Of a DNA stretch of 64,000 nucleotides, positions 14,101-27,600 are shown in pieces. Position numbers and translations under genes: made by a program. Under the pieces are notes generated by a model. The model did no database searches. It was not told where the DNA came from and worked only from the letters and a program-made list of their open reading frames with translations. This DNA comes from Paramacrobiotus metropolitanus (taxonomy: Eukaryota; Tardigrada; Eutardigrada; Parachela; Macrobiotidae), in assembly GCF_019649055.1 (NCBI RefSeq), contig NW_026570226.1, positions 2,914,001 through 2,978,000 of the forward strand. The letters run 5' to 3'. Position 1 is the stretch's first letter; every line of letters begins with the position of its first letter.

Positions 14101-15273
14101 CACCGGTTTATGGATAGTGCTGTTCGGCATGTATTTCTTCATCTTGCTCTCCCAGCTGATGGTCTATACTCCGGAAATCTGTGAACAACGGTTTTGTTTG
14201 GTCAATGCCATTCTTCTTCACTGGTTTGCGCTAATGAGTATTGCATGGACAACTGTGCAAACAGTACGAGTCATTCAGATAATACGCTTTCCACAAACTT
14301 ATGGGAGAACAAAATACCTTCCTGGAGACACGTACCATAGGTTCAGAATGAAGACCTGGTTTGCTGCAACTGGTAAGCACATTGTTCGAAATTTTCTTCG
14401 GTTCGACGGACAAGTTCACTTGACAACTTTGAGCGTCCTAAGTCGTAGTACAAAAAGTGTTCCAGATACTTTAAGTACAATAATTTCCGTGAAAAAAAAC
14501 TATAAAATCTTTGCAGTGGCGGAATGCAGATATTTGATAATTTTTTGTACAGTTATGGCCATGCTAAAAATTAAGGGCTGCTGGCAGAATTTATTTCGAA
14601 ATATTCTAGAGGCTGACAACTGTTTACAGTTATTCCCGGCGTTTTCCCTTTTCTTGCCTCGGTTAGCCATTTCTCCGAAAGTTCAAGGGAATTTCTTGGA
14701 GGATACGGTTACGCAAGTCAGGAAAAATGGTGCGACTGCAGCTGTCTAAACATGACCAGGTTGCAAAAATATGTAAATTTGTTGGTTGCTTTACGTAGGT
14801 GCTGGTTGGACGGCGATCACCTTTGGATACCCTGGGTGACGTTTATCGCGCCTATGTCCATCGCAGCTCTCCTCAACGTAGCAGCTGTCGTTATTTATAT
14901 CAAGAGTAAGTATTGCTCAGCGGTTTTCTGACTAAATGCATGCAGCGAAAATAAACTTACGTTGTCTCCTTCGATAGCAACAAAAGGTCGCCGAAAGAAA
15001 CTGGCGGCCTTGGACAAACAGGCCGGCATTCAGGCGGACACGGTTAAAAGCCGGCTCTATGGAGTAATTATCACGACTGGTTTAATGGGATTCACGTGGT
15101 TGAGCGTATGGTTAGCGCTCTTTTCCTGTCTTATTGATGAAACTCTGCAGTATGTCTGCGTAATACTGCTGACCGTTGCGTGCGGCTCGCAGGCTGTTTA
15201 CATTATCATTTTCCAAGCTGTAATTCCGGAGAAACAATTGAGAAAAGGGGAAATATCGGATAAAAATTATTAG
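11138..15273 (+). CDS. Gene C: adhesion GPCR, MAM-like / Thr stalk / GAIN / GPS / 7TM
   Basis: Ten exons: 11138-11192, 11579-12277, 12423-12617, 12716-13345, 13422-13618, 13679-13971, 14050-14372, 14630-14729, 14799-14905, 14978-15273; 2,895 nt in one frame, 964 residues. Exon 1 is a signal peptide (MLFYRLVAPFALFPFLAI). Residues 19-251 are a type I MAM-like domain (FWYRM, QIWGS, AHHGDTC), 252-316 a short Thr-rich stalk, 317-640 GAIN with a GPS ending ECTCDHL|T, where family knowledge predicts self-cleavage after HL and exposure of a tethered agonist, TPFSLLLTLCG. Seven helices follow (for example FCLVNAILLHWFALMS and GLMGFTWLSVWLALF) with a short Lys-rich tail. Surface receptor by architecture; ligand and G protein unknown. 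This is the cleanest 7TM member. Confidence 0.88.
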
Positions 15274-17238
15274 AATTACAGCAGTATTTGCGTTTTAAAT
15301 TAGCTAAGCAGAGTGACGGTCGCAGATCTATGTTATACCGTATACTGAGCTGACGTTAACAACCAATCGACAACAGCAAGTTGAATGCCAGATAGCTTTA
15401 TTAAAAATTTTTTGTATAATAAAGCGAAGCTTTTCAGATTGAAGACAGACGCATCAATCGCGCAAGCACTACTTCTCTAACAGTCACATTATGATATTGG
15501 TGATAGTGACCGGCGGCAACCTTGGCCAATAAATTACTATTATTACATCAGGAGCAGACAACCCGCTAAACGGGACTTCAACGTCAGGTTGGCGCAAAAA
15601 CTAAACAAAAACACAATTTCTAAGACAGATCAACAGTTCGGAGAGCAAATTTGAAAAATCCCACACCATCCACACTGAGTAGATGCAAGTTAACTTTTTG
15701 TATGCGCTCAAAGATATTCTTTAGTCGCATGGCCAGCGTGCCTTCTCCGATTTTCTTCTTCGTTCTGGCAGCCATTCTCGCTGGGTTCCGCAGGGTCAAT
15801 ATACGAGTCATTACTCAACAGCCGAACAGCGGCATTTAACACGATTTCCCAGTACATGCTACAGTGTAGTCCGTTGCATTGTGCTGTTGTAGTGTAACGT
15901 TCTAAATTAGTCAGAATTTGCGAAATCCCGATAAAAGCTGATAACGGCCGAGGACGCATGCGGTGAATCACCGTACAAAGTCGCCTTGTAACCAGCACTG
16001 GGGAATGCAGATGGAAGTAAAGGTGACAGGCGCACCTTCACGATGAGCCGTAAATCAAAAGCTGTCGACAAGGCTGCAGCAGAGCACTATCGCTTACGAC
16101 GTAGAGATATCAGCCAAATTGGACACAAGAACCTGAATTGCAGATGCGCTGACCTATTTTTTCCTGTGCAAGCTGTAAATATATTGGAAGTGTTGCTTTG
16201 TTTCTGCCGCATTGCAGCATACTTGTTCAAGGAAAGCGATGAATCATGCGGATTCATGCCGATATTTTGCGATTGCAAAAGTACCATAATCGCCGGTATG
16301 GTTTGGATTAATTACCTTACAATTTGCGACAACATATGGTTGAACATCCGTGCTTGTTTGGCGCAGTAGATAATCGTTCAGATTTAGAAAACCACAAACC
16401 TATTTTGAAAATTTTGTTCATATTAACCGATTGAGAAGGCACGAATGCGCTGGATGGATTTTATGTCCCATGTTTTGCAGATAATGCTGCTTTCTATGCT
16501 TGGTAAGAACTAAGAAGTCTTTCGTACTCTGTAACAAGCCGTGCAACACCGCACAGTTGTGCTCGTGTTTTTTAAAAACCTTCCCAAAATTTTGCTGAAT
16601 TTTGGTTAACATGCAATGCAGTCTGTAAAACGAATCCATATTCCATTTTTCCATGGTACTTAATAAAAATAAAACAGAGATCGCTAAACATATTTGGGGA
16701 TAGCAAGTATTTTATGGAAAAGCGATCCAGTTTTGAAAGCAGCGTTTTACTGTTGCGTTGGTTAGTTGGCACGTTGTGGCGATTGTTTTATACACTTTGC
16801 CGCGGCTTATAAAGTCCGATGGCTTGAAGCGCAATATTAGTTGTTAACTTTTTTATGCTAATCTAATGCAGTAGCATTTTGTTTGCTGGTTCACTCGTAA
16901 AATTTAAATTGATAAGACAGCTCAAGGATATCTCTCGGCTATCGCGCACACTGAGGGTCAACGGGACCATGCGCGCTGTATTACTGGCTTACTGCCATGT
17001 CTCGCGAGTCGGTGCTAAATGTAGCAAAGCAAATTTTAATGGACCAACACGCACTGTTACCAATACGCCGGCTGGCTAAAACAGAAGTAACAAAAGTATT
17101 GCAAGATATCAACACATTAAAAAAATGGCAGGAACCGTAGCATGTCGGACCGACTTCGCAATGTCACCAGTTTTACACCGTCCTTTGTTGAACGACCGTA
17201 TGTACTGATTACATTCAAATAGGGATTGTTCCTTGTAG
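15274..17238. other. Spacer before the GPI gene; two weak short ORFs
   Basis: Nothing here is recognisable. Two short frames look slightly coding: 15620-15774 on the minus strand (starting MAARTKKKIGEGTLAMRLKN) and 16043 onward on the plus strand (MSRKSKAVDKAAAEHYRLRR). Both could be first exons of unknown genes or chance. The signal exon of the GPI gene is expected in the right part. Confidence 0.25.
16997..17140 (+). CDS. Possible 47-residue small ORF
   Basis: ATG to TAG in one frame, 47 residues, beginning MSRESVLNVAKQ and ending NTLKKWQEP. The composition is amphipathic and helical, rich in Leu, Lys and Gln, with no signal peptide or Cys. I do not recognise it. It could be a small cytosolic or mitochondrial protein, the last exon of an unseen gene, or chance. 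Confidence 0.2.
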   Translation: MSRESVLNVAKQILMDQHALLPIRRLAKTEVTKVLQDINTLKKWQEP

Positions 17239-18927
17239 GGGTAAATTCGGTCGGGCGATTATACGTTCTCTGTGACGTAGCTGAGCGAGCGGTATGCCCT
17301 CTGCCGGCGCCGTGTTACCGGTGGGCAACGTTGAGCCAGTGTGATTTCGGAACGGAGATCCAGCCGGACGATACGCCCTCAGCCATTAGCGCATGCCACT
17401 ACTGGTTCCGTGGCTACAAGTATTACGCATACCAATTCGATTTGGTACAAAACGACCACCAGAGCTTAGAGGACACAAATCGTAAGTCAGTTGCATCTGT
17501 ACTATGCCTGCGAGTATTATGCCTGGTTGCACTCGAAATGGTGATTTTATAACATGCGCTGATACTTTCTGTTTTACCTTCCATTTTTTCTGATACTGCT
17601 TTGTTTTGTTTCTGATACTTTCTACTCCACTCTTTATTAAAGTTGACGTGATTGCTTGGTCGCGTTGCACCAAACGATCCTTCGGCGTTGCACCTGAAAA
17701 TTCGGATGCCGTGGCCGTTCTGCGGAGTCCCATTATCCGTCCAACATCTTGTACTGTGTGGCGTGTGACATTTTGGTATCGCTTGTCCGATTACCCGGTT
17801 ATCGATTCTGCCAACCCACAAAACCAGTTCCATCTCAAAGTATTTGTCGAGAATCATGGGCAATCATTCCCCACTGAGATGATTTGGGGCAGGGAAGAGG
17901 ATTATGATAGTTTCCTTCCCAATACTTGGTATCTGGGCGAAGCAGTTTTTCACCGCGACCACAGCGAGCCGTTCGTCTTATACTGGTTTGCCTATCACAA
18001 CGACAACTGCGAAGTTGATTTGAAACCGATCGCGGTAGACACCATAAGGATTCAATATGGTTAGTTAACGTCTGCGCGTTTTGAAGTCGCCGCGGCTTAC
18101 ATAATAAACTGTTTTACGTGGGCATATGTATTGAGTATTTCCTTTAGCAAAACTGAGAAAAAATAGATGTCCAAAGAAAACCTTCAATAATGATGCATTT
18201 TTTAAATTCGTACCTCTGATTCGCTTGCTCATTTGTGCCGCCCACGCACCGATTATAAAAACAGCTACTTATTTATGCAAACACACTGGTATTCAAGTTT
18301 CGCTAAGTTAAATTACACAGCAATTTAAGCTACACTTTCGTTGTTCCTCAAGGCTTTAGTGTGGTAATAGTTTAGTTTAGTGTTTGAATTAAGCTATGCA
18401 GATCGTGCTTTTTCGTAGCTATCCCTGCTGTCGAGGGATCCGGCGTCTGTCCAGTCGTAACCATATCGCCCATCGCCGTAGTGACAACACCAGCCACGAC
18501 GACCACAACCACATCAAGCGCCATAACGACAACCGGATCTGCTGCTACCGTAACCACCAACCAACCCCCATCGACGACTACTGAATCGTCTACATCTACG
18601 ACGCCGTTGAACATCAGCACAACGACCAACACAACCACTGCCACGCGTAACCCCAATACGGAGGTTGATTCAACCTCGACCACAACTCCAAGGACATCAG
18701 CCACTACTCTTCGCACCACAGCTGCGATAATAACAACCAGCCGCACCACGACTGTCTTTCCAAGCCCAAACTCAACAACGACGACGACAACAAACTTTTT
18801 TACTTCCGCTGAAACCTCCACGGAGACCAGCGATGTGAATAGCGGCAGCGTTTATCCGCATAGTGTTAGTCGTGCACATTACCTTCCTGTATTATTTTTA
18901 CTGTTTGCAATAATACTGCAGGCGTAG
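17239..18927 (+). CDS. MAM-like / Thr-rich protein with predicted GPI anchor
   Basis: Exons 17239-17481, 17643-18059 and 18419-18927 join in phase and give 389 residues without the signal exon. The first two encode a type II MAM-like domain (CPLPAPCYRW, then FWYRLSDYP, IWGREEDYD, AYHNDNC) close to that of the 20 kb gene. The third is a Thr/Ser-rich stalk that reads directly into SGSVYPHSVSRAHY and the terminal hydrophobic run LPVLFLLFAIIL, ending LQA and a stop. Small residues, a spacer and a hydrophobic end form a typical GPI-attachment signal; there is no EGF, SEA, GAIN or cytoplasmic tail. A very short single-pass anchor is the alternative. No signal exon was found; ATGCGCGCTGTATTACTG at 16968 is a weak candidate. 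Confidence 0.72.
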
Positions 18928-20032
18928 TAATACGTGCAGCAAACAATCTTTTGTGATCCATATAGACGAACGTCTGTGCTGGGTGTGGTCCCGTCCCAGG
19001 CGGCAGCGGTAGTGATGTCGAAAACCTATTTGGTTGTGATGCCCTTAGATGAGTACGAGTACGCTTTTGTGCCCCTCTGCTCATAGGAAACCAAAGGGAT
19101 TGCGCAGTATTGCAAAAACCTTTTGCCTGCAGTTAAATGTACGGTGTCTATTCAGGTTTTAAAGCCCGATTAGAAAACTGCTAAATCACAAACGTTAGTT
19201 ACAGCCAGTTATCACCTACTTACAAGTGTGTTTGCAAGTTTTCTTTGCCCTGAAAGCTGCAGTTGTCTTTGCTGCTAGACAAATCTAGACTGCTAAGCAA
19301 ACAAACCTAGACAAATCATTCTTTTAGTGAGTTGGTGTAAATAAACACTTGCACTTGCGGGTAACTATTAAATTTTCTGCTATACAAAGTATAAATCTGA
19401 TGGAGATGTACCACATTTACGTATTTACAATTTTACCATGAAGAATGTTACCGGGTAAAACTGACCAACGGAAACTTGGGTCGCTTAACGACCGCATTCC
19501 ACCTGATTAATTTTTCAAATGCTCCTAGTACTGTAGTCCTTTTGCATTCTTCTATAGTGATGTAACTTTTTTCAGGTACAATGCATTAGTCAGGTTTTGC
19601 GTAACTTCTGATAAAAAGAAAGTAATGCCGATAACGAGCAAACGCGCTAACGGTAAAGTACACAGCTGGCGCATTGTTCTCGGCATTAAGGAAGACCAGT
19701 GGAATCAAAGATAAGAACAGTGCAGCTAAGCGCGGACAAACACTCTCGCGTACTCGTAGCAAGCGTGTAGGACTATCGCCTACAGCGTAGCGGTTATCAG
19801 CTAATTTGACATAACGTTGTGATTGGAGATGTGTTATTCACATGCACGCTATAGCGTACAGGCAAATCTTTCTATTTTTCCGCTGGTTGTCATAACAGTC
19901 ATAATTCTGGAAGGAAAGCGACGTACATTACAGATTTCAGATTACCACACACGGTGGTACTTGCAATAGTGCAGAAGTAGAAAGCCATTCTCATCAACCG
20001 ATTTGAAAATTGCCACAGCGAAGGATTCGTCG
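18928..20032. other. Intergenic spacer, nothing recognised
   Basis: About 1.1 kb between the GPI gene and the next MAM gene. It should hold the 3' UTR of the first and the promoter of the second; no motif or frame stands out. Confidence 0.4.
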
Positions 20033-23000
20033 ATGGCTATTATTTCGAAGATTTATATTGTGTTACGGATGATATTAACGGTTTTACTGTTTGGTAAGTT
20101 GTCTTTTGCATGTAGCGGCATTGTCGCACGCAAGTACCGGGAACGAAGATTTTTTCCTTCCTTTGAATTTTCTTACTTAATATATTCATAAATCATGAAG
20201 AGTAACCCCAGGTCAAATTATATCAAATTCTTATTGCGGAATTCTTTAGCCTCACGTGCGCAGCCGACTTCACCAAACTTCTTGTTAATTATACAACGAA
20301 ACTGGTCCTAATTGCATTGTTATGAGGCTTTTTATGTCAGAGCATTCTCTGTTCCTTGCAGGCGAAAGCTCAGTAAAACGCCTATACGTGTCATGTGAGG
20401 AGAGTGAGCGAGCGGTATGCCCTCTCCCGACGCCGTGTTACAGGTGGGTAAATTTGAACGGAGGGAGTTGTGATCTGGGAACGGAGATCCAGCCGGACAA
20501 CACAGCCACTGGCATTGACGCCTGTCCGAGCTGGTTCCGTGGCTTCAGATACTACCCGTATCAGTTCGATTTGTTGGAAAATGTGCTACAGAGTTCTGAT
20601 GGCAAAATTCGTAGGTGACATTTATGAATTTTTCATAATTGTTGTACTATCGGCAGCCATGTTATCACTACCTTCTGCATTTATGACAGTTGACGTTATT
20701 GCTTTGTCGCGTTGCACCCGACGACCTTTTGGCGCTGCACCCGAAAGACAAGATGCCGTGGCCGTTCTGCGAGGCCCCAACATTGGTCCGGCAGCCTGTA
20801 CTGTGTGGCGTGTAACATTTTGGTACCGATTGTCCGATTACCCGGTTTTCGATTCTGCCAATCCACAGAACCAGTTTTATCTCAAAGTGTTCGTCGAGAA
20901 TAACGGAGAAACGTTTCCATCTGAACTGATCTGGGGAAGAGAAGAGGATTATGACGAATTCCGGCCCAATGTTTGGTATTCTGGCGAAGGAGTTTTTCAT
21001 CGTGACCAAAGCGAGCCTTTTGCACTATACTGGTTCGCTTATCACAATGACAACTGCGATGTAGATCTTAAAGAGATAGCCGTGGACAGCATGAGAATCC
21101 AATATGGTCAGTAAGTATATAGGTGTCCGCCAACAGACAAGTTGCCACAGGTGATCGCCGGTCACGTGAAAAAAACAGAAGAAGAGGAAGTGATTTCGCC
21201 CGTAAACTTCAACGCTAGGAGGCGGCCTATATTCGCATTCACTGCTCGCCATTAAAGTCGAGTTTATACAAGCTTTCTGTGCCAAAAGAGTCAAAATACA
21301 GGGTTAATCTGCATAAAGGGAACGTAGAAACCTGAATTTCTGCATCAAACAAGTTATGGTTATAAGCAATTTCCCTATTAATCCATGCATGCCGCGCATT
21401 TTTGGTTGAAAATACCTATATTTGCTGCCGTTTATTATTTCTGTTGGCGCTTCGGATAAATTCGCTGTCGGTTTTGCCATGGTTCGGCTTTTTTGAGGGT
21501 TCGTGATGTCACGAGCTCTGTGGCAACTCGTCTATTGATGAAAATATAATATTCGAATATAATCTAATATAACCCTTTCAGTTTGATACGTAAGATGGTA
21601 TTAAGCCACCTCTGACGAGAAGGTCTCGTGTTATAGCCACATCTGCTACCCCCGCGTCCGGTATCTGTCCAACTACAACCGTTGCTCCACCTCAAACCAC
21701 GCCACCATCAACGCCGACACCAGTCATACCCGACACAACACCGACCACAACTCCGTCAACCACAACTACGGAATCTCCGACGACGACCAGGGAATCGCCA
21801 ACTCCGACAGAGATTGTGGATTCCACCACAACGCCCGACACAACCACCGTCTCTCCTGAACCAGATCCTGACACACCCTCAATTGACACCACAGAATCCA
21901 CACCAACCCCATCCACAGCGACCCCGAGCACTGTAACTGATGCCCCAGTATCGGAGACAACGCCCAGTACTGCAACGGCCATTCTCGATGCTAACACAAC
22001 AGCACCAGCGATGACAACAGCGACTGTCTCGATCGAGCCAGGCACAGAGATGAACACAACCTCGATAACTGCAACTGCCTCGATTGAGACAAACACAACC
22101 TCGACGCCAACCGAATCCACCAATTCAACGGTCCCCATCACAAGCCTAGAGACTGCGCCACCTGGCAACATAACCGCTACCACGCCGTCGATTGCAACGC
22201 CTATCACAACTACCACAAACGGCACGAGCCCGAGCTCCCAACAACCACACCGTTGATGCCGGTTGATCTCTGCAAAGAAGTAGACTGCGGCTTTGGGCAA
22301 TGTAGCATAGACGGCGCTTCGTATGCGTGTGAATGCCGCCACGGTTTCGTGCAGGACCATCCGCGGGCGGTGTGCCGGTGCCCAGCCACGACGTACCACG
22401 CGAACGTTACTTCCGGCTGTGTAGACGGTAAGCAATCTATTCATTTCGAGTGACTGCCTGAAAATATTCTGTCTTCGCGTTGTAGCGCCACTAATAATTC
22501 AGTCAACGTACCAATTGGAAGCCGAATTTCCCAGTGACCTTTCGAATAATAATTCCGAAATCTACATGAAGTGGTCCTCCGAAATTGAGCGGAAAGTGTG
22601 TATTCAACGATCTGCATTAACGCAGTGTCTAGTTTTTATCAGCAACTAAACGTTATCGTAGATAATACCGAAATTTTATTTGCAGGTTCGAGATGAGATC
22701 GCAGTAAATTTCACGCTAGGAACGGATTTCACGCATCTCTTCGTCAGAGTTCTGTCATTCCGCAATGGCTCTGTAGTCACCGATGTCCTAGTGACAGTTG
22801 CCGGTTACCAAATTATCCGCGAGACAGAAATCCGAACAGCAATCGAAAACATTCGGCCATCGTTCGAAATTGACGGAACCTCCTTGATGATTGTCGAACC
22901 CATAATCTCCGGATATTTCAATCGCTGCATAGAAGTGGAAGAGAATTCCGCCTGTGGAGCAGCTCACCGCTGTAATTTCGCGGAAAGCACCGGGAAAGCG

Positions 23001-23742
23001 ACGTGCCACTGTAACCCGGGTTACGAATTTGATGCTACAAGGAAACTGTGTAATCGCATTCAGATAGTGGCGCCAACGAGCACTCCCAGTCCAACAGGCA
23101 ACACAGACCGTAAGAGCTGGTGTTCAGGCTTCCCACACCAACACAACGCTTTACGTTAACGCTATAATATTGCAGCTCTGTATATCGCCTTGTACACCAT
23201 TGCGGCAGTAACTGGAACGGTGGTCATCGTATTTGCTGGGTTGTTTGCAAGAAGAAGATATGTCGCGAGGTCAGGCTCCACTGATTTTACTTGCAAATTT
23301 TAAAGAATGTAGCGAACCGTTTTTTTTTATACATATTCTGACGGTTCTAGGCGGCGACGACCTCTACCGCCGGTTCCGCCGATCTACCAAGCTCGCACTA
23401 ATCGCACGTATTTGTCTCGCCAGCAGCAGCAAGATGCGGTATACGCTTCTATCGCTGATTATGGGGGGATCAACTCCAGACGGCAACAGCCGGCATCCAT
23501 CCGCAGCACGGTAAGGATGGTTGACATCAATATAGCTCCTACGACTGCGAGAAATAATTGCCTGTATGTGTTTTTGGCAGACAAGCAGTATGCCAGATTA
23601 TGATTTGGACGTGGATGAACTGGAGCGGCGCCGTTCTAGCGGCTACTCCGGATCCATGCGCAGCCTCTCTTCCTTTCATCCGTCGGAGCAGTCATACGAG
23701 CTGTATGGTGTGGTGTCGCCACGGAGTCAAAGACAACATTAA
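20033..23742 (+). CDS. MAM-like / mucin stalk / EGF-SEA-EGF / single-pass receptor, one apparent frameshift
   Basis: Nine exons: 20033-20093 (signal peptide, ending ILTVLLFG), 20362-20610 and 20690-21106 (type II MAM-like), 21637-22427 (Thr/Pro stalk plus EGF), 22486-22595 and 22686-23109 (SEA then EGF), 23176-23269 (helix IAAVTGTVVIVFAGLF), 23351-23510 and 23581-23742 (tail). The SEA domain carries RNGSVVTD, matching the known SEA self-cleavage motif G|SVVV. The tail has a PPIY (PPxY) motif, YASI and YELYGV. The stalk reads in one frame to a stop at 22254, whereas the EGF (VDLCKEVDCGFG) lies in the -1 frame; exon 4 is 791 nt where a length divisible by three is expected. The cause is a one-base deletion, a sequencing error or real -1 frameshifting. 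Otherwise the paralogue of the 24 kb gene. Confidence 0.82.
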
Positions 23743-24681
23743 CCAGCCATATCTGCCCTATATTTGTTCTGATTGTAAAGTGTGTTAAAAAGCGAAGATT
23801 AAGTCGCTACAGTTTTGAAGTTTTTTGCATGCTTTGTTTAAAAACGTAGTTAGGATTTTAGTCACTTTGTAATCTCTGCAAGTATGTGATTTTTTAGGTG
23901 TTGCTAATATTTGCTTTATTGTCCCTTTGAAAGGTCTATTCTGAATTCTTGGATTTTTTAAAGGTTGAATGTTCAGTCTTGGGCAGCAGATAGTTTAGGC
24001 GAAGGTAGATCAGGTTTTGCCACGAATTTATAATATTACTTTCTACACTTGTGTACACCTTGTACTTGTGTAGGTTTTTTTACCTTTTTTACCTTGCGTG
24101 GAGTAATGTGACGTCTAAATCGATTGTGCCGACAGCGTATGAGATATCGTTAAACTGTACTAATGAACTTTTTCGGATTTCTTTTTTTTGCTGTCCCTCT
24201 TTTTGTACGGGCATTGTGTGATGAATTTGCGTAACTAACCGATAAGACAACACGAGCGCTAATAGAACACAGTGAATCACCGGATAAAGGCACATTGTGT
24301 CCGGTATTGTGGAATGTAGATAACCATGGTCCATGGAAAGCGTGATAATCGCAGCCGTAGGTAAATGGCTAATCAAACATTCTTGTATAGACTCAGTATA
24401 GGAAAGATATCAGCGGAACTGTAAGCATTATCACAAGGCTTGACACACGATGCTCCGGTTGTGGACATATCGTACCCGCAAACTCTTTATTCGTCAAACG
24501 TGCTCTTTGCCTTTTCTCTTTCTTACATCGTACTTACAATTATCAAGCCATATCAGACAGGTAACACAGTAATAAAATTGTGCTGCATATGTAGCTGCAG
24601 AGAAGCACAACAAAAACATTTTTCCCTTTCCTACGTGTATTGTCCATAGGCAGGCCTATAGTGGACAGATTGTGTGAGCGG
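23743..24681. other. Intergenic spacer, nothing recognised
   Basis: About 0.9 kb between the two tandem single-pass genes. T-rich runs near 24070-24100 and 24180; no coding signal. Confidence 0.4.
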
Positions 24682-27600
24682 ATGGATTTCGCTGGAAACA
24701 ATGCTTTGTGGACGGTATTAACGCTTCTGCTTTTTGGTAGGCTATCATACATTTCTGTTACATATACGTGATTTTATTCCGGAACAACAGTTATAAATGT
24801 GATCATTTGTTCGTTTCTTTCGGTTACCAGATAATTGCTATTTAAAATGAAATAGTTGTGACACTTGCTAACTAACTCCCATTGAAAATCGTACATTCAG
24901 TTATTCGGGCGAGTAATTCTGCAGGCGCTACTTCACTCCAGCGCTCTCGTGTGTGCGGTGATCATAATGATCGTATCGATTGTCCGCTGCCAGCGCCATG
25001 TTTCAACTGGGAACCGTTACGTTCCTGTAATATGGGTCACTCCATCCAGGTGGCCGGCAATGGCACTGGCATCTTTGCGTGCTCAAATCCGCCAGATGAG
25101 ACATGGTACCGTGGCTACAGATATCTTCCCTATCAGTTTGATCTCATCGAAGACGGTGACGATGCTGACTCCGAACCAGGTCGGTTTAACGCATTGTATC
25201 TGTACTGTATTTATGAACGCGGTGGGTAACTTGGTATCCTCCGTTGTAATCTTGGTAGTTTTGTGATCTTTTCTACAGTCAGTGTCCATAGATGCGTAAA
25301 ATATCGAAGTTTATTTGTTGATTACAAAGTTAAATACCGTTGGATATGAAACTGGTTGGCTGAATAATTTATTGATTGACAGTGACTGTTGAAGCACGTT
25401 GTTAACAGGTGGCATAATAGCTGTGTCACGCTGCATCAGAAGGACTTTTGGGCTGACTCCCGATAGAACCGAATCCATGGCAATCTTTCGGGGACCTATA
25501 ATAGTTCCCACTGAGTGTCTAGTTTTCCGCGTCACTTTCTGGTATCGCCTTTCCGACCCTCCAGTATTTGACCCGGCAAACCCGCTAAACGAATTCCATT
25601 TCAAAGTGCTAATTGAAGATAACGGACAAAGTTTTCCGGTTGATTTGATTTGGGGACACGAAAGCGATTATGCCACCGCACTTCTTAATCAATGGAATTT
25701 TGCGGAAGCGTCTTTTGGAAGAGACACAGGCGCCCGGTTTACTATTAACTGGTTGGCATACCATAACGATAACTGCCTGACCAACGTTAAAAGCATCACG
25801 CTGGACATGATTACCATCGATAACGGTCGGTAGGCAATTAACTGAAACCGCAAGCCTTTTTTTAACAAATACCGCAACCTTTTTTCAACTTTATCTCGTT
25901 TTAATAGCTGTCGGTTGTCCGACAACTGTCACCACTACAACGCCCACAACAACCACAACAACAACAACCACAACTACGTCCACCACGACCACAACAGCAA
26001 CAACGGCTACTACACCGTCTCCGCCTACACCACCCACGAGCACAACTACAAGCACGACCTCAACTACGCCCACGACACCCACAACGCCTGCAACCACAAC
26101 AACATCTCCAACCACAACTACCGTGCCGCTCGTACCCGATCCGGTCTCAAGCACCCCGACCACCACGCAATCCACTCCGACATCAACACCCACGACGCCA
26201 CCGACTACGCCGTCGACTGCAACACCAGTGATCACTATCAGTACCAACACAACGACGTCAGATATTCCGGACACTTCTACGACAACACCAACAACACCAA
26301 CGACGAACGCGACGGCCCCCACCCCGCCGGTCACCGAGACCAACGCAACTTCGACGAACACAACCGTTTCACCTGTTACGAATACAACATCGGCGCCCAC
26401 GGGATTCTCGAATTCCACGGATTCTTCTCCAAGCGTCGATACAGAGCCGACATCGAACGTTACCGGAACCACGCCGACACCAGGATCGTCTCCCATCCCG
26501 ACAGCCAACGGCACCACCTCCAGTTCGCCTACATCCGCGTCGCCGCAGCCACCGAACGTCTGTAACGGAGTAAACTGCGGCTTCGGTGAATGTACGGCAA
26601 ATGCAGCTTCTTATGAATGTCGGTGCCGGCAGGGTTTCGTGCAGGACCATCCGCGAGCGATATGTCGTTGCCCGGCCACAATGTTCTCTCCGAATGCAAC
26701 TTCTGGTTGTCTGGACGGTACGACTTCTATTGCTAAATGTTTTACCGGCTGAACTTTAGGTGCAATGATTTTTTAGCACCGTTGTCACTGGAGACAACGT
26801 ACCAGTTTTCTGGCGATTTCCAGAGTGACCTTTCCGACAACAGTTCTGCAATGTACTTAAAGTGGTCATCGGAGATTGAGGAAACCGTACGCATTCAACG
26901 ACCCACTGTAACGCAATAGTTTAGTGTGTCAAATATGCATGTTTATTCCAGTTGCGAGACGAAATAACCAAAGATTTGACACTCGGAACGGATATCGCGT
27001 ACCTCCTCGTTAAGGTCCGGTCGTTCCGCAACGGTTCCATAATCACCGACATCTTGATCACCGTGGGTGGTTATGAAGCAGGTCGCGAGGCGGTAATAAA
27101 AGCGACGATCCTGGAAGCTGTGCCTGCATTCGTCATTGACGGATCTAGCTTGATGGTTATCCAATCGCCCGTTTCCGGCTACTTCAATCGCTGCGTGGCA
27201 GTGGAAGGGAATTCGGCATGTGGATCAGCCCATCGTTGTAATTTCGACAACAGCACCGGAAAGGCGGCGTGCCTCTGTAATCCTGGGTACGAATTTGATG
27301 CTAACAGGAAAACGTGCATTCAACTTCAGATCGTGGCACCCACGAGTACTCCGCAAGGAGACACAGACGGTAAACCGTAAATCTGTCATCTGTCATCGCT
27401 TAATGATACAGACTTGTTACAGCTTTGTACATCGCATTGTACGCTATTTCGGGTGTCGTTGGCGCGGCCATCATCATATTTGCTGGACTGTTTGCCCGAA
27501 AGAGATATATCAATGCAAAGTACGTCTGCATGGTTCTTAATCCCTATTTTCCGAAGCAAACATTAATTTTATCAAATAGCAAAAATTATATACTTCAGGA

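Noticed and set aside
21692-22444. 250-residue minus-strand ORF
   Set aside because: Antisense of the Thr-rich stalk of the 20 kb gene.
25891-26517. 208-residue Val/Gly-rich ORF on the minus strand
   Set aside because: Antisense of the Thr-rich stalk (ACN codons read as VGV); the sense strand has clean exons.
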